This document shows, one piece after another, positions 7,032 to 14,935 of a DNA stretch of 16,000 nt (the first letter of the stretch is position 1; each line of letters starts with the position of its first letter). The notes below the pieces were generated by a model that had not been told where the DNA came from, made no database searches, and worked only from the letters and a program-made list of their open reading frames with translations. The position numbers were made by a program, and so were the translations under genes. The stretch is taken from assembly GCA_903847285.1 (NCBI GenBank), contig CAINDH010000105.1, positions 1 to 16,000 on the forward strand, in the 5' to 3' direction. This DNA is from an uncultured Verrucomicrobia subdivision 3 bacterium (GTDB taxonomy: Bacteria; Verrucomicrobiota; Verrucomicrobiae; Limisphaerales; UBA11358).

Positions 7032-7996
7032 GCGCTGCCCGCAGCCGGTCGCGCGCCGTCGGCATGCTCATCCTCGCCACTCCGTGTTGGGCGTTGAGTT
7101 TTCCCGTGATGAAAGCGCTCGCGTTGGAGCAGCAGAGATTGCTGCCGGACGCAGGCACCTGGTTCTTCACCGCGCTGGGCGTCGTCATCCGTTTCGGCGT
7201 GGCGGGATTACTCATGTTGCCGCTGCTGCTGCGCGCGAGACAAAAACTTTCCCGGCGCGAAACGGAGCAGGGGATGGTGCTCGCGCTGTTCGGCGGCGCG
7301 GGGATTATATTTCAGATGGACGGGCTGGCTTACACGGCGGCGTCTACCTCCGCGTTTCTCACCCAAGGCTATTGCGTTTTCATTCCGTGCTGGGTGGTGC
7401 TGCTGAACCGCCGCTGGCCGTCGCTGAAAATTATTTTGAGCGTGGGGCTCGTGCTGGCTGGCGTCGCGGTGCTGGCGGATTTGAATTTCCAATCGCTCAA
7501 GCTCGGTCGTGGTGAATTGGAAACGCTCATCGCCTCGCTCTTTTTCACCGCGCAAATCCTCACGCTGGAACATCCGCGCTACGCCGCGAACCGCCCTGTG
7601 CAATTTTCCATCGTGATGTTTCTCGGGATGGCGTTGTTACCCGCGCCACTGCTGTGGGCGACGACGCCTAACATCGCGGCGTGTTTTCATGCGTATTCCT
7701 CACCGGCGGCGTGCGGCTTCATGGTTTCACTCATCTTGGTCTGCACGCTGGCGGGCTACATGATCATGAACCGCTGGCAGAAACTCGTCACGGCCACGGA
7801 AGCGGGATTGATTTATTGCCTGGAGCCGGTGTTCGCGAGCGCGCTGGCGTTGTTTTTACCGGCCATGTTTTCCGTGTGGGCGGGAATCAATTATCCGAAC
7901 GAAATGTTGACCGCACGTTTGCTCCTCGGTGGGGCGCTGGTGACGGCGGCAAATCTTCTCCTGCAATCACCCTGGTTGGAACGACGGACGAAGTGA
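7028..7996 (+). CDS. EamA/DMT-superfamily permease
   Basis: A 322-residue inner-membrane protein with about ten predicted helices in two halves (about 8-150 and 165-318), as in EamA-type drug/metabolite transporters. Supporting segments are the opening ILATPCWALSFPVMKAL, the mid-protein LAYTAASTSAFLTQGYCVFIP at the end of the first half, and TATEAGLIYCLEPVFASALA in the second, where family members carry the typical E-P pair. The exported or imported substrate is unknown. It overlaps the rhomboid gene by ATGA and is probably translated from the same message. It ends 16 bp from a convergent gene, with no obvious terminator hairpin between. Confidence 0.9.
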   Translation: MSAARSRSRAVGMLILATPCWALSFPVMKALALEQQRLLPDAGTWFFTALGVVIRFGVAGLLMLPLLLRARQKLSRRETEQGMVLALFGGAGIIFQMDGLAYTAASTSAFLTQGYCVFIPCWVVLLNRRWPSLKIILSVGLVLAGVAVLADLNFQSLKLGRGELETLIASLFFTAQILTLEHPRYAANRPVQFSIVMFLGMALLPAPLLWATTPNIAACFHAYSSPAACGFMVSLILVCTLAGYMIMNRWQKLVTATEAGLIYCLEPVFASALALFLPAMFSVWAGINYPNEMLTARLLLGGALVTAANLLLQSPWLERRTK

Positions 7997-8012
7997 GCGC
8001 TCTGCTAAAAAT

Positions 8013-8411
8013 TCAAGGCCGCGCCGCCTTCGCAAAAAATAAAATCCCCGCGCCGCCGATGAGACACGCCGTCACATCGCCGTAGAATGGCAGCGGCGGC
8101 AGTCCCAAGCGCAGGCCGTGCGCCAGCAGGATGACGCCCTCCGCCACCATCATCCAGCCGAACCACGGGATGACGGCGTGAAATTTTTTTGGCCACAACG
8201 CCAGCGCCAGATACCACAAGCCCATCAAGGTGAACGCGCCCGAAACCAGGCGCAGCCAGTAATCCAGCATCGGGTCGTAAGCGATGGGTTTGGCGCCCAT
8301 GCTCCCCGCGATGCAATTGACCTGCGGCCAGTTCGCAAACAGGCCCACGATGCACACGCCCCAGCCGAACGCAGAGAAAGCGAGGAATAGTCTGAGGAGG
8401 CGGAGGGGCAT
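8013..8411 (-). CDS. Small four-helix membrane protein of unknown function
   Basis: 132 residues with four probable helices (about 6-28, 52-72, 82-100 and 108-128). The spacing suggests an integral membrane protein with little outside the bilayer. I recognise no family. ATG 8411 lies only three bases after the stop of the upstream small membrane-protein gene, so the two are very likely co-transcribed and may act together. A longer overlapping frame on the same strand (8005-8481) is rejected because this frame has the coherent hydrophobic pattern and the tight junction. Confidence 0.75.
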   Translation of the reverse strand: MPLRLLRLFLAFSAFGWGVCIVGLFANWPQVNCIAGSMGAKPIAYDPMLDYWLRLVSGAFTLMGLWYLALALWPKKFHAVIPWFGWMMVAEGVILLAHGLRLGLPPLPFYGDVTACLIGGAGILFFAKAARP

Positions 8412-8414
8412 GGT

Positions 8415-8795
8415 TTACATTCGTATCATCGGCGTGAATGGCTGGATAAAGCGCAGCCAAATGGCCACCCATGCAAGCCACCCCGCAAAAGCCATCATCA
8501 AAAACAAACCGGAATAAAGATAGTCGTGGTTGAACGCTAATTTATGGCAACCGGATGACACCGCAACAATCAATATCAAGCAAAGAATTTTACCGGCGAG
8601 AAGGCTTAAATAATTAACCGTTGTAAGTGTTAAATTCGGAAAGCCAGACGACGGATGGTTTTGTAAATTGGGATCAAAATACCAGGCCCAAGCTGGGGAA
8701 TTATGAAGCTTGGCAATACCTTGCCAGCAGACGGCAAATGACACGAGCATGACTAACACCATGAACCAGAAAAATGCTTTGGGGATAATTGACAT
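8415..8795 (-). CDS. Small membrane protein of unknown function in an AT-rich island
   Basis: 126 residues beginning MSIIPKAFFWFMVLVMLVSF, with about three hydrophobic helices (about 7-25, 60-80 and 92-115) and a polar loop between the first two. I recognise no family. The gene sits between the acyltransferase gene (18 bp upstream) and the four-helix protein gene (3 bp downstream) as the middle of a three-gene minus-strand cluster. Its base composition is clearly unlike its neighbours: by hand count, 8521-8580 is 43% GC and 8581-8640 is 35%, against 77% in 8941-9000 of the adjacent gene. This may reflect recent acquisition. Confidence 0.7.
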   Translation of the reverse strand: MSIIPKAFFWFMVLVMLVSFAVCWQGIAKLHNSPAWAWYFDPNLQNHPSSGFPNLTLTTVNYLSLLAGKILCLILIVAVSSGCHKLAFNHDYLYSGLFLMMAFAGWLAWVAIWLRFIQPFTPMIRM

Positions 8796-8813
8796 GATGC
8801 TAATTTTTTTGAT

Positions 8814-9500
8814 TCAACTTTCCCTTGGCCGTTTCACCACCACTTCAATCTCCGCCTTGTTCTTCGCGATCATGTTCGCGGGCAGGATGCCGCGCCAGAA
8901 AACGTTCGGGTAAACCACCGCGCCGCGCCCGAGGATGCTGCCGGGGTTCAGCACGGCGTTGCAGCCGGCTTCCGCGCCGTCGCCCAGCAGCGCGCCGAAC
9001 TTGCGCAGGCCGCTGTCGCGCGGCACACCGTCCACTTCCACCTCGATGTTGCCGGGAAACAGCTTGATGTTGGAAATCTTCACGCCCGCGCCGAGGTGCG
9101 CTTTGTGACCGAGAATGGAATCGCCCACGTAATTGTAATGCGGCACCTGCGCGCCGTTGAAGAGCAGCGCGTTCTTGAGTTCGCTCGCATTGCCCACCAC
9201 GCAGCCATCGCCGATGAGGACGTTCTCGCGGATGTAGGCGTTGTGCCGGATCTGGCAGTTCTTCCCGATGATGGCCGGGCCTTTGATCATCGCGCCGGGT
9301 TCGACAATTGTTCCTTCACCAATGATGACGAGTTCACCGATGGTCGCGCCGGGAAAGCGCGGCGGCGGAGTTTGCTTCGTGACCTTGGCGAGGTAGGGCT
9401 CGATTTTTTTGAGAGCTTCCCACGCGTAAGTGCAGCCGTCGAAGAGCGCGGCGTGTTCTGTTTGCGCGAGGTCAAAAAGAGATTCGGCGGTGAACAACAT
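8814..9500 (-). CDS. Hexapeptide-repeat (left-handed beta-helix) acyltransferase, GlmU C-terminus-like
   Basis: 228 residues. After about 50 residues of helical N-terminus (MLFTAESLFDLAQTEHAALF) the protein is built of hexapeptide turns: ATIGELVIIGEGTIVEPGAMIKG, then AIIGKNCQIR and NVLIGDGCVVG. Next, VPHYNYVGDSILG (119-131) resembles the segment around the catalytic His of the GlmU acetyltransferase domain (H121 here). The nucleotidyltransferase half of GlmU is absent. It may acylate a sugar nucleotide or envelope sugar; similar proteins are often annotated as UDP-GlcNAc diphosphorylase-like, a name this sequence does not justify because the pyrophosphorylase domain is missing. No Shine-Dalgarno sequence precedes ATG 9500. 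It is the first gene of the three-gene cluster. Confidence 0.85.
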   Translation of the reverse strand: MLFTAESLFDLAQTEHAALFDGCTYAWEALKKIEPYLAKVTKQTPPPRFPGATIGELVIIGEGTIVEPGAMIKGPAIIGKNCQIRHNAYIRENVLIGDGCVVGNASELKNALLFNGAQVPHYNYVGDSILGHKAHLGAGVKISNIKLFPGNIEVEVDGVPRDSGLRKFGALLGDGAEAGCNAVLNPGSILGRGAVVYPNVFWRGILPANMIAKNKAEIEVVVKRPRES

Positions 9501-9561
9501 GATCGCAGCCTAGGCGAAACAGCGTCGTCGGCAAAGTGAAATGGCGTGCCCGCACCGGCCA

Positions 9562-11952
9562 TCACGGCCCGATCATGATGCGATAGAAACGGAACGGAGT
9601 GCCGGCGGTGGGGTCCGTCAGCGTCAGCGGGGAGCCAACGCCCCCAATGGTGAACAGCGGCAGCCATTGCGTGAGGTTGGTGGAGTATTGAACGGAGTAA
9701 CTAATTCCTGTGGCGGTGTCGAAGGTGAATTGGAACTGCCCCGGCGCGGAAATCTTCGGCGTGGTGACGCCGAGCGGCAGCACTGTCAATGCCGAGGGTG
9801 TGCTGGTGACGCTGCCGTAGATGTTGGTTATGACGACGGTGTAATTGCCGGCGTTAGCGGGGAAGGCATTGGCCAGCGTGTATGAATTACTCGTCGCGCC
9901 GGTAACTGCGGCTCCGTTCAATTTCCAACGGTAGGTCAACGCCGGCCAGCCATAAGCGCCTACGTTGAAACTTGCGGCGTGGCCGACGGTGAGCGTGGTC
10001 AGGGCAGCGGGCTGGTTGGTGATGGTGGGTATGCCGATAACGGTGACAGTTGCCACCGAACTGGTGACGGAGCCGGAAAGATTGGTGGCGACGACGAAAT
10101 AATTTCCGGCGTTGGTGGGCTGGGTGTTGGTGATGGTGAAGCTGACATTGGTCGCCCCGGCAATCGGACCTGAATTATTCCGCCATTGATAGACCAGCAA
10201 TGGGATGCCGATGGCGCTGGCGGTCAACGTCGCATTGCTGCCGGCGAGAATGGTCTGTGCCGAGGGCGTGACAATCACCTGCGGTAGAATCCCGAAGTTG
10301 GCTTGGATGGTTTTGTTCGTGGTCATCGTGATCGAGAGCGGGTTGTTGGTGCCGGATGCGTCACGTGTCCAGCCGAGGAAGAGTTCCGTGCCGTTGGTAA
10401 GCGCGCGCAACGAGACGACATCACCGGAATTGTAGTAACTGCGGGGCGGGTTGTTAGTCTCAAATCCACCGCCGACTGCGACGACGCTCAAGGAGAATTT
10501 GCCCGTGGGCAAGGCGGAGAATAACGCGCTGACGATGGGTGTGGCATTCGTCACGATGATCCGCGCCGGGGAATTCGTTCCACCCAACGCACCCGTCCAG
10601 CCGAAGAAATAATTTCCCGGGTCGGCCACGGCGGAAACCGTGAGGCTGGTGCCGAATGGAATCGGGTTTGTGAAATTGAGGATGATGCCACCGCCAAATG
10701 AACTGGTGGAGACAGTCGTCCCGAAGATGGCTTGGATGTTGTTGGTCTGATTGATGGTGACGCTCAAGGGATTGGCGGTGCTATTTGTGCCGCCCGTCCA
10801 GCGGATGAAACTCCAGCCGTTGCTCGGGACGGCGGTGAGGTTCACGGCGGTTCCCAATGGAAAGAAAGTGGTGCTGGTCATCGTCTGGCCGTTGGTGGTG
10901 ATGCTGCCGCCGCCGGGTGAGCTCACCGTAAGCGGAAAGGAGGTCTGCACGAATATCGCCTGTAAATTGCGCGGGCCAGTCATGGTGACATTCAGCGGAT
11001 TCAGGCTGTTGGTCACGTCACCCGACCAGTGGTCAAACACCCAGCGCGCGGCGGGCGTGGCGGACAAGATGACCACGGAGTTGCTCGCATACGGACCGAC
11101 CGGCGGATTGGTGGCGAGCGTTCCGTTCCCCACGATGGAGGTTTGCAGATTGAAGGCCGGAATGATTTGAATGTTGACCGGTCCGGCAAAGGCGATGTGG
11201 CTCAAGTCTGTGCTGAGGCTGAACACTTGCACCACCACCGAATTGGTTACCGTGAACAGCCCAGTGTAAAGAATTGAACTTAAGTTCGGAGAGCTTCCGT
11301 CCAGCGTGTAGTAAAAAGATCCACCCGGATATCCACCGGCAAAAGAAACTTGTGCGGAGCCAACATTGGTGGCGTTCAACGGGGCAATCTGGCCATTGAC
11401 CAAGATGGCGATGAAAAGAACGCTCAAGATAGCGGGGCTGCTGGTCACGCTTCCCGCCGAATTGGCAACCACCACATCGTAGCTGCCAGCCTGGCTCAAG
11501 GTCAGATTAGTCAACGCCAGGGTGGAGCTGTTGGCGGCAGGCAGGTTGGTTCCACCCAGTCGCCATTGATAATTAAAAAATTGATAACCATTGGTTCCTG
11601 CTGCGGTCACGCTGAAAGTGGCATTTGCGCCAACCACATTTGTTTGGCTGACCGGCTGGGTGATGATGACTGGTGGCGCAAGCGTGGGAGTTGAATTGGT
11701 AAAGACCGTCACTGTGTTGGCAGTATAATTCGCTGAGGCGAGATCAATATTGCCATCCCTGTTCATGTCAACAGCGACGACCGAAATCGGGCCGCTGGGA
11801 GTGACTATAGTGGCGGCAAGGCTGAATCCACCCGCACAGTTGTTTGTCAGGACGGAGAGAGTGTTCGCGCCGTTATTCGCGCTGACCAGATCCGGCCATC
11901 CATCGTTATTCAAATCGGCGGAGGCAACGGAGAACGGAGTGGCACCCACAGA
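9562..11952 (-). CDS. C-terminal part of a frameshifted secreted repeat protein (FG-GAP, Ig, InlB-type repeats)
   Basis: This frame, about 796 meaningful residues, has no start of its own; it can be extended out of frame to a TTG at 12075, but sense begins at SVGATPF near 11952. Domains in order: two FG-GAP/VCBS blades (DLNNDGWPD, DMNRDGNID); an Ig-like domain (YQWRLGG ... AGSYDVVVAN); a chitobiase-C-type beta domain with YYTLDGSSP; four divergent InlB B-repeats marked by FDHWSG, FIRWTG, FFGWTG and FLGWTR, each followed by a QAIF-type end; two more Ig-like domains; and a C-terminal module (SVQYSTNLTQWLPLF ... TPFRFYRI) common in verrucomicrobial secreted proteins. It lacks a recognisable sorting anchor. 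The function is probably extracellular adhesion or carbohydrate binding, by inference. The N-terminal part is in another frame (see 11910-12776). Confidence 0.85.
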   Translation of the reverse strand, partial: SVGATPFSVASADLNNDGWPDLVSANNGANTLSVLTNNCAGGFSLAATIVTPSGPISVVAVDMNRDGNIDLASANYTANTVTVFTNSTPTLAPPVIITQPVSQTNVVGANATFSVTAAGTNGYQFFNYQWRLGGTNLPAANSSTLALTNLTLSQAGSYDVVVANSAGSVTSSPAILSVLFIAILVNGQIAPLNATNVGSAQVSFAGGYPGGSFYYTLDGSSPNLSSILYTGLFTVTNSVVVQVFSLSTDLSHIAFAGPVNIQIIPAFNLQTSIVGNGTLATNPPVGPYASNSVVILSATPAARWVFDHWSGDVTNSLNPLNVTMTGPRNLQAIFVQTSFPLTVSSPGGGSITTNGQTMTSTTFFPLGTAVNLTAVPSNGWSFIRWTGGTNSTANPLSVTINQTNNIQAIFGTTVSTSSFGGGIILNFTNPIPFGTSLTVSAVADPGNYFFGWTGALGGTNSPARIIVTNATPIVSALFSALPTGKFSLSVVAVGGGFETNNPPRSYYNSGDVVSLRALTNGTELFLGWTRDASGTNNPLSITMTTNKTIQANFGILPQVIVTPSAQTILAGSNATLTASAIGIPLLVYQWRNNSGPIAGATNVSFTITNTQPTNAGNYFVVATNLSGSVTSSVATVTVIGIPTITNQPAALTTLTVGHAASFNVGAYGWPALTYRWKLNGAAVTGATSNSYTLANAFPANAGNYTVVITNIYGSVTSTPSALTVLPLGVTTPKISAPGQFQFTFDTATGISYSVQYSTNLTQWLPLFTIGGVGSPLTLTDPTAGTPFRFYRIMIGP

Positions 11953-12776
11953 TGGGCGACAGCAAAACCACCGCTGCCATTGTTGGTCAAGATGGTGAGC
12001 GTGTTTGCGCCGGAATTCGCCGTGATCAAATCCACCTTGCCGTCTCCATTCACGTCGGCGGCAGTGACACACCAAGGCAGTGACCCGACACTATAAGTAG
12101 CTGCAAGCACAAAACCACCGCTGCCGTTATTGGTCAGCACACTGACCAGGCTGACGTCACGATTTGCGGCAATCATGTCGGGTTTCCCGTCGCCATTCAC
12201 ATCGGCTGACGTCAAAAAATGTGGCGCGGCAGACAATGCAGGCATGGAAGCGATCAGAAAAGCCGAATTGTTGCTATTCGTCATAACGGTTAGATTCGGG
12301 CCATTCGCGTTCGCACTGATGACATCCAGCAAGCCATCGCCATTGACATCCGCCGTGGTCACCGAAATCGGCAAATTGCCTGACGTCAAAGTGGCCAAAT
12401 TTGCAAAGCTGCCATTTAATCCGTTGGTCAGGATAGTAACCGTAGTTCCACCTCCGCTACCAAAATCCGAAGTCACCAAATCTACTTTGCCATCCCCATT
12501 CAAATCCCCGGCGGCTATTCCATTCGGATTTGATCCCACAGTATAGGTTCCAGAAGCAACCATGACACCACCACCGGCGTTGGTTACTACGGATACTGTC
12601 GGGGCGCTTATATTCGCCGTAATCAAATCCGGTTTGCCGTCCCCGTTCACGTCCGCAGGCACTAGACACCGTGGTGAAGGTCCAACTCCGAGCGTAGAGG
12701 AAATTGTGAAGGAGACCTGCGCACCAAGGTGAAAACTGAAGAGGCAGAGGACAATCAACGTGACGATTGTTTTCAT
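11910..12776 (-). CDS. N-terminal part of the same frameshifted secreted FG-GAP protein
   Basis: ATG 12776 is preceded by GGAAAGA eight bases upstream and opens with a signal peptide (MKTIVTLIVLCLFSFHLGAQ). Five FG-GAP/VCBS repeats follow, each with a calcium-binding-type motif (DVNGDGKPDL, DLNGDGKVDL, DVNGDGLLDV, DVNGDGKPDM, DVNGDGKVDL) and a TNNGSGGF-like strand. At about 11953 the frame breaks: the copy expected to run GGFAVA-xxx-SVGATP continues as HLWVPLRS and ends at 11910. A 7-base loss (or 1 or 4) relative to the preceding repeat would explain this. Rejoined with the C-terminal part, the protein would be about 1,070 residues and hold seven blades, a complete propeller. The start codon lies 44 bp downstream of a tRNA gene. 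Confidence 0.85.
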   Translation of the reverse strand: MKTIVTLIVLCLFSFHLGAQVSFTISSTLGVGPSPRCLVPADVNGDGKPDLITANISAPTVSVVTNAGGGVMVASGTYTVGSNPNGIAAGDLNGDGKVDLVTSDFGSGGGTTVTILTNGLNGSFANLATLTSGNLPISVTTADVNGDGLLDVISANANGPNLTVMTNSNNSAFLIASMPALSAAPHFLTSADVNGDGKPDMIAANRDVSLVSVLTNNGSGGFVLAATYSVGSLPWCVTAADVNGDGKVDLITANSGANTLTILTNNGSGGFAVAHLWVPLRSPLPPPI

Positions 12777-12820
12777 ATTTATCTTTCCGAAAAATTGACC
12801 CCGTAAAACGAAAAACAAAG

Positions 12821-12908
12821 TGGCGGAGAGAGTGAGATTTGAACTCACGGTAGTGTTACCTACGCACGCTTTCCAGGCGTGTGCCTTAAACCACTCAGCC
12901 ATCTCTCC
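12821..12908 (-). tRNA. tRNA-Ser(GGA): tRNA-Ser (anticodon GGA)
   Basis: The 88-nt gene, read on the minus strand from 12908, folds completely. The acceptor stem is GGAGAGA with TCTCTCC, then discriminator G and an encoded CCA. The anticodon arm is CACGC-CTGGAAA-GCGTG, giving anticodon GGA for UCC/UCU. The long class II variable arm has a GGTA/TACC stem, and the T-arm is GTGAG-TTCAAAT-CTCAC. No intron or mismatch is seen. It lies 44 bp upstream of the FG-GAP gene and 68 bp downstream of the hybrid kinase gene, all on the same strand. Confidence 0.97.
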
Positions 12909-12976
12909 ACCGAGCGGACACTGTGACGAAGTGCGCGGCACTTTTCAATGCCAAACTCCAATGACGAGAGGAAGCG

Positions 12977-14935
12977 CTAGACGGAATTCTTGAGGGTGCG
13001 CCGCAGCAGTTCGGCCAGATTATCCATCATGATGGGTTTCCCCACGATTTCCACAATGCCAGCCGCCTGCAACTCTTCGCTCTGCAGGTCGGGAACAAAG
13101 CCGCTGGCGAGGATGATGGGCAGTTCCGGCCGCAGGGAATGAATTTTTCCGGCCAGTTCTAAACCGCTCAGCTCCGGCATCGTCAAATCGGTGATCAGCA
13201 CATCAAACTGTTCTGGCTGTTGTGAGAACAAGTCGGCCGCCGCGCGCGGTTGGTTGCTCACGGTCACCTGATAATTGAGCCGCACCAGCATGCGTTGCAG
13301 CAATGCGGTGATCGCGGGTTCGTCATCCACCAATAAAACCCGCTCGCCGTGGCCGGGGGCCAAATTTCCTTTGACCGTTTCCGGCGCGGGCGAGTCGGCG
13401 GTGTGTGCGGGAAAATAAACTCGGAAGGTGGTGCCTTGACCGACGACACTTTCGACCGTGATCACGCCGGACTGCGAACGCACGATGCCATCCACCACGG
13501 CCAACCCCAATCCGGTGCCTTTGCCCACGGGCTTGGTGGTGAAGAACGGTTCGAAGATGCGCTCGATGACTTGGGCGTCCATCCCATGGCCGGTGTCGGT
13601 GATATTCAATCGCGCGTAATTGGCATCAAACAAATCCGGATGCGCGCGGAGGAAAGCGGCGTCCGGGCGAAACGGTTCCAGTTCGATGGTGAGCATGCCC
13701 GGCTGACCTTCCATGGCGTGCAGCGCATTGGCAGCTAGGTTCAAGATCACCTGATAGATCTGGGTGGCGTCGGCCAGCACGGTAGGCGGGTGGGCAGCCA
13801 GATTCATCTCAATCTTGATCTGGGCGGGCAACGAGGCGCGCAAAAATTTCATCGCGTCGATCAACACGGCGTCCAGTTGGATCACTTGACGTTTCGGCTC
13901 GTGCTGCCGACTGAAGGTGAGGATTTGTTGGACGATTTCTTTGGCGCGAGTCGAAGCCCCGAGGATTTGGGCGATGTCTTCCTGCGCGGCGGCATTACCA
14001 GCAGTGTCCTGCTTTAGCAAATCACTGTAGCCGATGATGGCGGCGAGGATGTTGTTGAAGTCATGGGCAATGCCGCCGGCCAGCCGACCGATGGCCTCCA
14101 TTTTCTGCGCCTGACGCAAACGGCTTTCCAGGAGCCGGCGTTCGGTGATGTCCTCCCGGATGGAAATGTAAGTGTGCGGCTTGCCGTCCAGCCCGAGGAG
14201 CGGCACGATGGTGGAGTTCACCCAATAGAACGCCCCGGACTTGGCGCGATTGCAGATCTCACCGCGCCAAATCTGACCACAGGCCAGAGCTTGCCACAGC
14301 TCGGCAAAAAATTCTTGAGGATGGGTGCCGGAGTTCAGCAGGCGATGATTCTGCCCCAGTAACTCTGGCGGTGAATAACCGCTGACCTGACAAAACCGTT
14401 CGTTGCAATAAGTGATCTTGCCCTTGATGTCCGTAGCGGAAACTAGCGCATGTTGGTCAAGCGCAAATTTCTGGTTAGCCAACTCCTGATTGATCTCCTG
14501 CAACGCCTGCGCCTGCTGTTTCAGCCGCAATTCCACGCCATGTTTGTAAAGCGCCATGGCCAAAGTGGTGCGGAGTTTGCCTTCCGAAAACGGCTTAAGA
14601 ATGTAGCCGAACGGATCGGTGAGTTTTGCCCGCTCGAACGTCTGGTCTTCGCCGAAAGCCGTCAAAAATATCACGGGGAAGGCCAGGGTTTCCTGGATGG
14701 CGCGCGAGGCGGCCACGCCATCCATCTCGCCAGCCAACTGGATATCCATTAAGACCAGATCTGGTTTCAACTCGCGGGCCAGTTGCACGGCTTGTTCGCC
14801 GCTGACGGCATGGCCGACGGGTTCATAACCCAATTTGAGCAGTTGCTGCCGAAGGTCGGCCGCGATAATCGCCTCATCCTCCACCACCAGAATGCGCGGG
14901 CGACTAGCCGGAGCGGGCGTGAGAAAAGAATTCAT
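12977..14935 (-). CDS. Hybrid sensor kinase: REC-PAS-HisKA-HATPase-REC
   Basis: 652 residues. The N-terminal receiver (about 14-130) has the acidic pocket VVEDE, phosphoacceptor D64 (LVLMDIQ) and K114 (LKPF). A PAS/PAC domain follows (about 155-268; NERFCQVSGYSPPELLG, TYISIREDITERR). The HisKA dimerisation helix has H291 in GGIAHDFNN; the HATPase domain has an N-box (VILNLAANAL), the G1 box DTGHGM and a G2-type GKGTGLGLA. The C-terminal receiver has LLVDDEP, D583 (ITDLTMPE) and GKPI. No membrane segment or DNA-binding domain is present, so it is a cytosolic relay with no direct transcriptional output. Its ATG overlaps the upstream kinase's TGA (ATGA), implying one operon and possibly direct phosphotransfer from that kinase to D64. 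Confidence 0.95.
   Translation of the reverse strand: MNSFLTPAPASRPRILVVEDEAIIAADLRQQLLKLGYEPVGHAVSGEQAVQLARELKPDLVLMDIQLAGEMDGVAASRAIQETLAFPVIFLTAFGEDQTFERAKLTDPFGYILKPFSEGKLRTTLAMALYKHGVELRLKQQAQALQEINQELANQKFALDQHALVSATDIKGKITYCNERFCQVSGYSPPELLGQNHRLLNSGTHPQEFFAELWQALACGQIWRGEICNRAKSGAFYWVNSTIVPLLGLDGKPHTYISIREDITERRLLESRLRQAQKMEAIGRLAGGIAHDFNNILAAIIGYSDLLKQDTAGNAAAQEDIAQILGASTRAKEIVQQILTFSRQHEPKRQVIQLDAVLIDAMKFLRASLPAQIKIEMNLAAHPPTVLADATQIYQVILNLAANALHAMEGQPGMLTIELEPFRPDAAFLRAHPDLFDANYARLNITDTGHGMDAQVIERIFEPFFTTKPVGKGTGLGLAVVDGIVRSQSGVITVESVVGQGTTFRVYFPAHTADSPAPETVKGNLAPGHGERVLLVDDEPAITALLQRMLVRLNYQVTVSNQPRAAADLFSQQPEQFDVLITDLTMPELSGLELAGKIHSLRPELPIILASGFVPDLQSEELQAAGIVEIVGKPIMMDNLAELLRRTLKNSV

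Noticed and set aside
7997..8012. Bidirectional terminator between convergent genes
   Set aside because: The 16-bp gap holds no stem-loop that I can see.
8005..8481. 158-residue minus-strand frame overlapping two small genes
   Set aside because: His/Gly/Ala-rich shadow; the alternative frame gives a four-helix membrane protein with a 3-bp junction to its neighbour.
9096..9539. 147-residue plus-strand frame
   Set aside because: Antisense to the hexapeptide-repeat acyltransferase, whose repeats are unambiguous.
12777..12941. N-terminal extension of the FG-GAP protein to 12941
   Set aside because: It would translate through the tRNA-Ser gene; the signal peptide begins at ATG 12776 with a suitable upstream GGAAAGA.
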